Part shown: in pieces, positions 62,201 to 64,000 of the stretch
Layout: every line of letters begins with the position of its first letter
How positions within the stretch are numbered: the stretch's first letter is position 1
From: Certhia americana
Lineage: Eukaryota; Chordata; Aves; Passeriformes; Certhiidae
Assembly: GCA_018697195.1 (NCBI GenBank)
Contig: CM031858.1
Span: 129,174,593-129,238,592 of the forward strand
Length of the DNA: 64,000 nucleotides
Reading direction: 5' to 3'
Position numbers and translations under genes: made by a program
The notes under the pieces: model-generated
Database searches by the model: none
What the model was told of the DNA's origin: nothing
What the model saw: the letters and a program-made list of their open reading frames with translations, nothing else

Positions 62201-64000
62201 TGTGTATGCCTTCTAACCCCAGTGTGGGAAACAACAGAGTGACCACAGCCATTTGCAAACTGTAGTGATGGTACAACTCTTCCACTTGGCCTTTTCATGT
62301 CTTTGTTCATATGAGGACAGAAAACCAGATGTCTTTACATCCAGTATTTCTCCACTGAATGGACCTGAGGAAATAATGCTTTTTCAGGGGCTATTTTGCA
62401 AACCTATGCTATCCATTATCCATTTAAAACTTTTATAGCACAACCTCAGCAGTATAATACCTATTAAAGAATGAGATCCTGCAAAATTATATATTTCTCA
62501 AGGCAGTTATCTAATAAAATACATGAGGTATTCTCATTAGATAGGAGGAGGCAGCCAAAGCTCTGGAAATACTCAGTCCCAGGACTGAATTTGTTTGAAA
62601 GCCTGATGCAATCTGATAGACTACAATGGAAACTCACCTTGGATACACATGCTAAGCATTATCTTCTGCACAACACAAAAAGCCTGACACAGTCTAAATG
62701 GAAATAAAGTAGGAAACAGGCATTATACAGGCCTTCTATATACTGAATTTCACAAGCAAAGCAGAGTGTGCACCCTTCATGTCATTCCCAGAGTAGGACT
62801 GGATATTCGAACAATACTCTGGCTGAATATTTAGTGAACACTGAGAGACGAAGAATAAGCAAAAACCATATCTGCATTTTTAACTCTTTTTTAAAATCAG
62901 ACCAAATATAATATGAAAATCAAGTGTACAAACAGAGCAGCTACTGACACTTTCAGACAGATCACCACATCTAAACAGCTGATCTATAAATAGTCTGCTC
63001 ACAGTATTGCAGCACATGCTGACCACACAGATGTGATCCTGCAAAGCAAGTACCAGAGATTGTACACAGCTGTTTTCACTTGGTTAGAGCCTGTGTGGTC
63101 TTTTCTCCAGTACAAAGAAATACTCTCAATTTTTTTGAAAAAAATTACAACTTCTACTGCATGGACTAATAGAACTTTTTTATGTTAAATAGGCTCATTT
63201 TGTCCTGGAAATTATCAGTGGCTCAATAAGCAAATAAAGGCTCTCAAAGAAACAAGCAAAGTAGTTTGCATAAAACATTAGGAAAATATTCCCAAAGCAC
63301 TCCAGAAATTTCACAAGTTATTAATAATTTGACATTATTATGTATGATTTGTTGAGCACACGAGCACGCTTGAGCAGACAGAAGGAATACCTACAACTCC
63401 CCAAAAGGCATGCACTTCATCCAGGAGCCTGACTTTTCAGGGTGCTTTGTGTGAAGAAGTACTGAGTATTCTTGGCGCTCACTTCAACCCTGGGAAGCTG
63501 AGGAGGCTCAGAGCTTGCAGAAGATTTACAGAGCATTGCAGAAGATGTTCAGCGTTTAAGAGCTCTGGGAACTGTGGACCAAACCATGGGTGATGCCATT
63601 CTCTCCCTGGGAGCCTCAAGAAAAATGGTTACATTTTTCCCATGCTATCTGGGAGCAGCTTTAACATTCTTCTGTGACCATGCTACAGCTTGGCTGTTTC
63701 TGTGTAAGAAAACCAGAACCTGACAAGTATCCCAAGAGCCCCTCTATGCTCAGGGCTCCCACTGCAGTGTCATCAGCTGGTGCTGTGCAGTGCTGTGCTC
63801 CTTTCTGCCAGTGAGCCCCAGCCCATCAGCTTGTTCTCTTGTGGGATGCTTCTGAGGAGTCCCACATCCTGTGCCAGTGTCCCATGCATAAACATGCTGT
63901 GCACCAAGCAGGTGGATGGGTGGTGGAGCATCCTGATGTTGATGGCTTTCCTCCTGAGGCATGACAGAGGAAAGCTGCTGTCTGTGTGAGCTGTCCCAGC

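Larger units (their letters stand above)
54781..64000. other. gene-free AT-rich sequence to the window end
   Basis: No supported gene or recognised transposable element. It contains a 22-bp tandem duplication (55029-55072), an 11-bp duplication (56401-56425) and a short CA repeat (59200-59213). A weak exon-like interval lies at 57564-57612. The last 500 bp and the stretch at 61540-61690 are less AT-rich but have no recognisable content. Frames of 122-124 codons (60757-61125 minus and 55924-56298 plus) match nothing I know. Confidence 0.5.

Noticed and set aside
1..64000. Search for CRISPR-like or regularly spaced direct repeats
   Set aside because: None seen. The repeats present are microsatellites, two small tandem duplications and eukaryotic transposable elements.

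Overview
This window reads as AT-rich, non-coding vertebrate DNA from a bird, probably a songbird. The clearest evidence is a 3' fragment of a CR1 LINE at about 19311-19591. It carries the usual avian 3' end, in which ...cccttccaactc... is followed by the terminal TTCTG-TGATTCTG-type octamers. Two solo LTRs of avian endogenous-retrovirus type add to this, as do several much older CR1 fragments. Placing it among songbirds is inference from repeat flavour (A-rich aaaacccaacaaaacc runs, LTR types recalled from passerine genomes) and was not tested by alignment.

I find no protein-coding gene, rRNA, tRNA, CRISPR array or bacterial-type operon that I can support. The longest open frames are 100-167 codons, begin at arbitrary ATG, TTG or CTG codons, show no recognisable domains and fit chance frames. 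Several of them are antisense readings of repeats. The window is therefore best read as part of a gene desert or of one or more very long introns. The sequence alone cannot say which.

Layout: 1-11.5 kb is unique AT-rich sequence with homopolymer tracts, a 55-bp CpG cluster near 236-290 and an isolated GC/CpG-rich patch at about 5150-5460. From 11.5 to 32.3 kb there are four CR1 fragments of different ages: weak minus at 11.6 kb, young plus at 19.3 kb, old minus at 26.6 kb and long old minus at 31.1-32.3 kb. The same stretch holds an unusual CpG-dense patch at 23.9-24.1 kb with exon-like signals and a GC patch at 29.4 kb. A complete solo LTR with a target-site duplication lies at 36651-37108. 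A probable old palindromic MITE remnant sits near 42.6 kb. A roughly 1-kb minus-strand solo LTR lies at 49150-50209. Two old CR1 fragments in opposite orientations sit at 51.6 kb (plus) and 54.2-54.8 kb (minus). From 54.8 kb to the end I see only microsatellites and unannotated unique sequence.

The recognised transposable elements add up to roughly 4-4.5 kb, about 7% of the window, which suits a bird genome. Nothing here forms a pathway or gene system. The items most worth a second look are the CpG-dense patch at 23.9-24.1 kb and the GC-rich patch with long inverted arms at 5.2-5.3 kb. Both could be conserved regulatory elements or exons that cannot be proved without cross-species alignment or RNA data.
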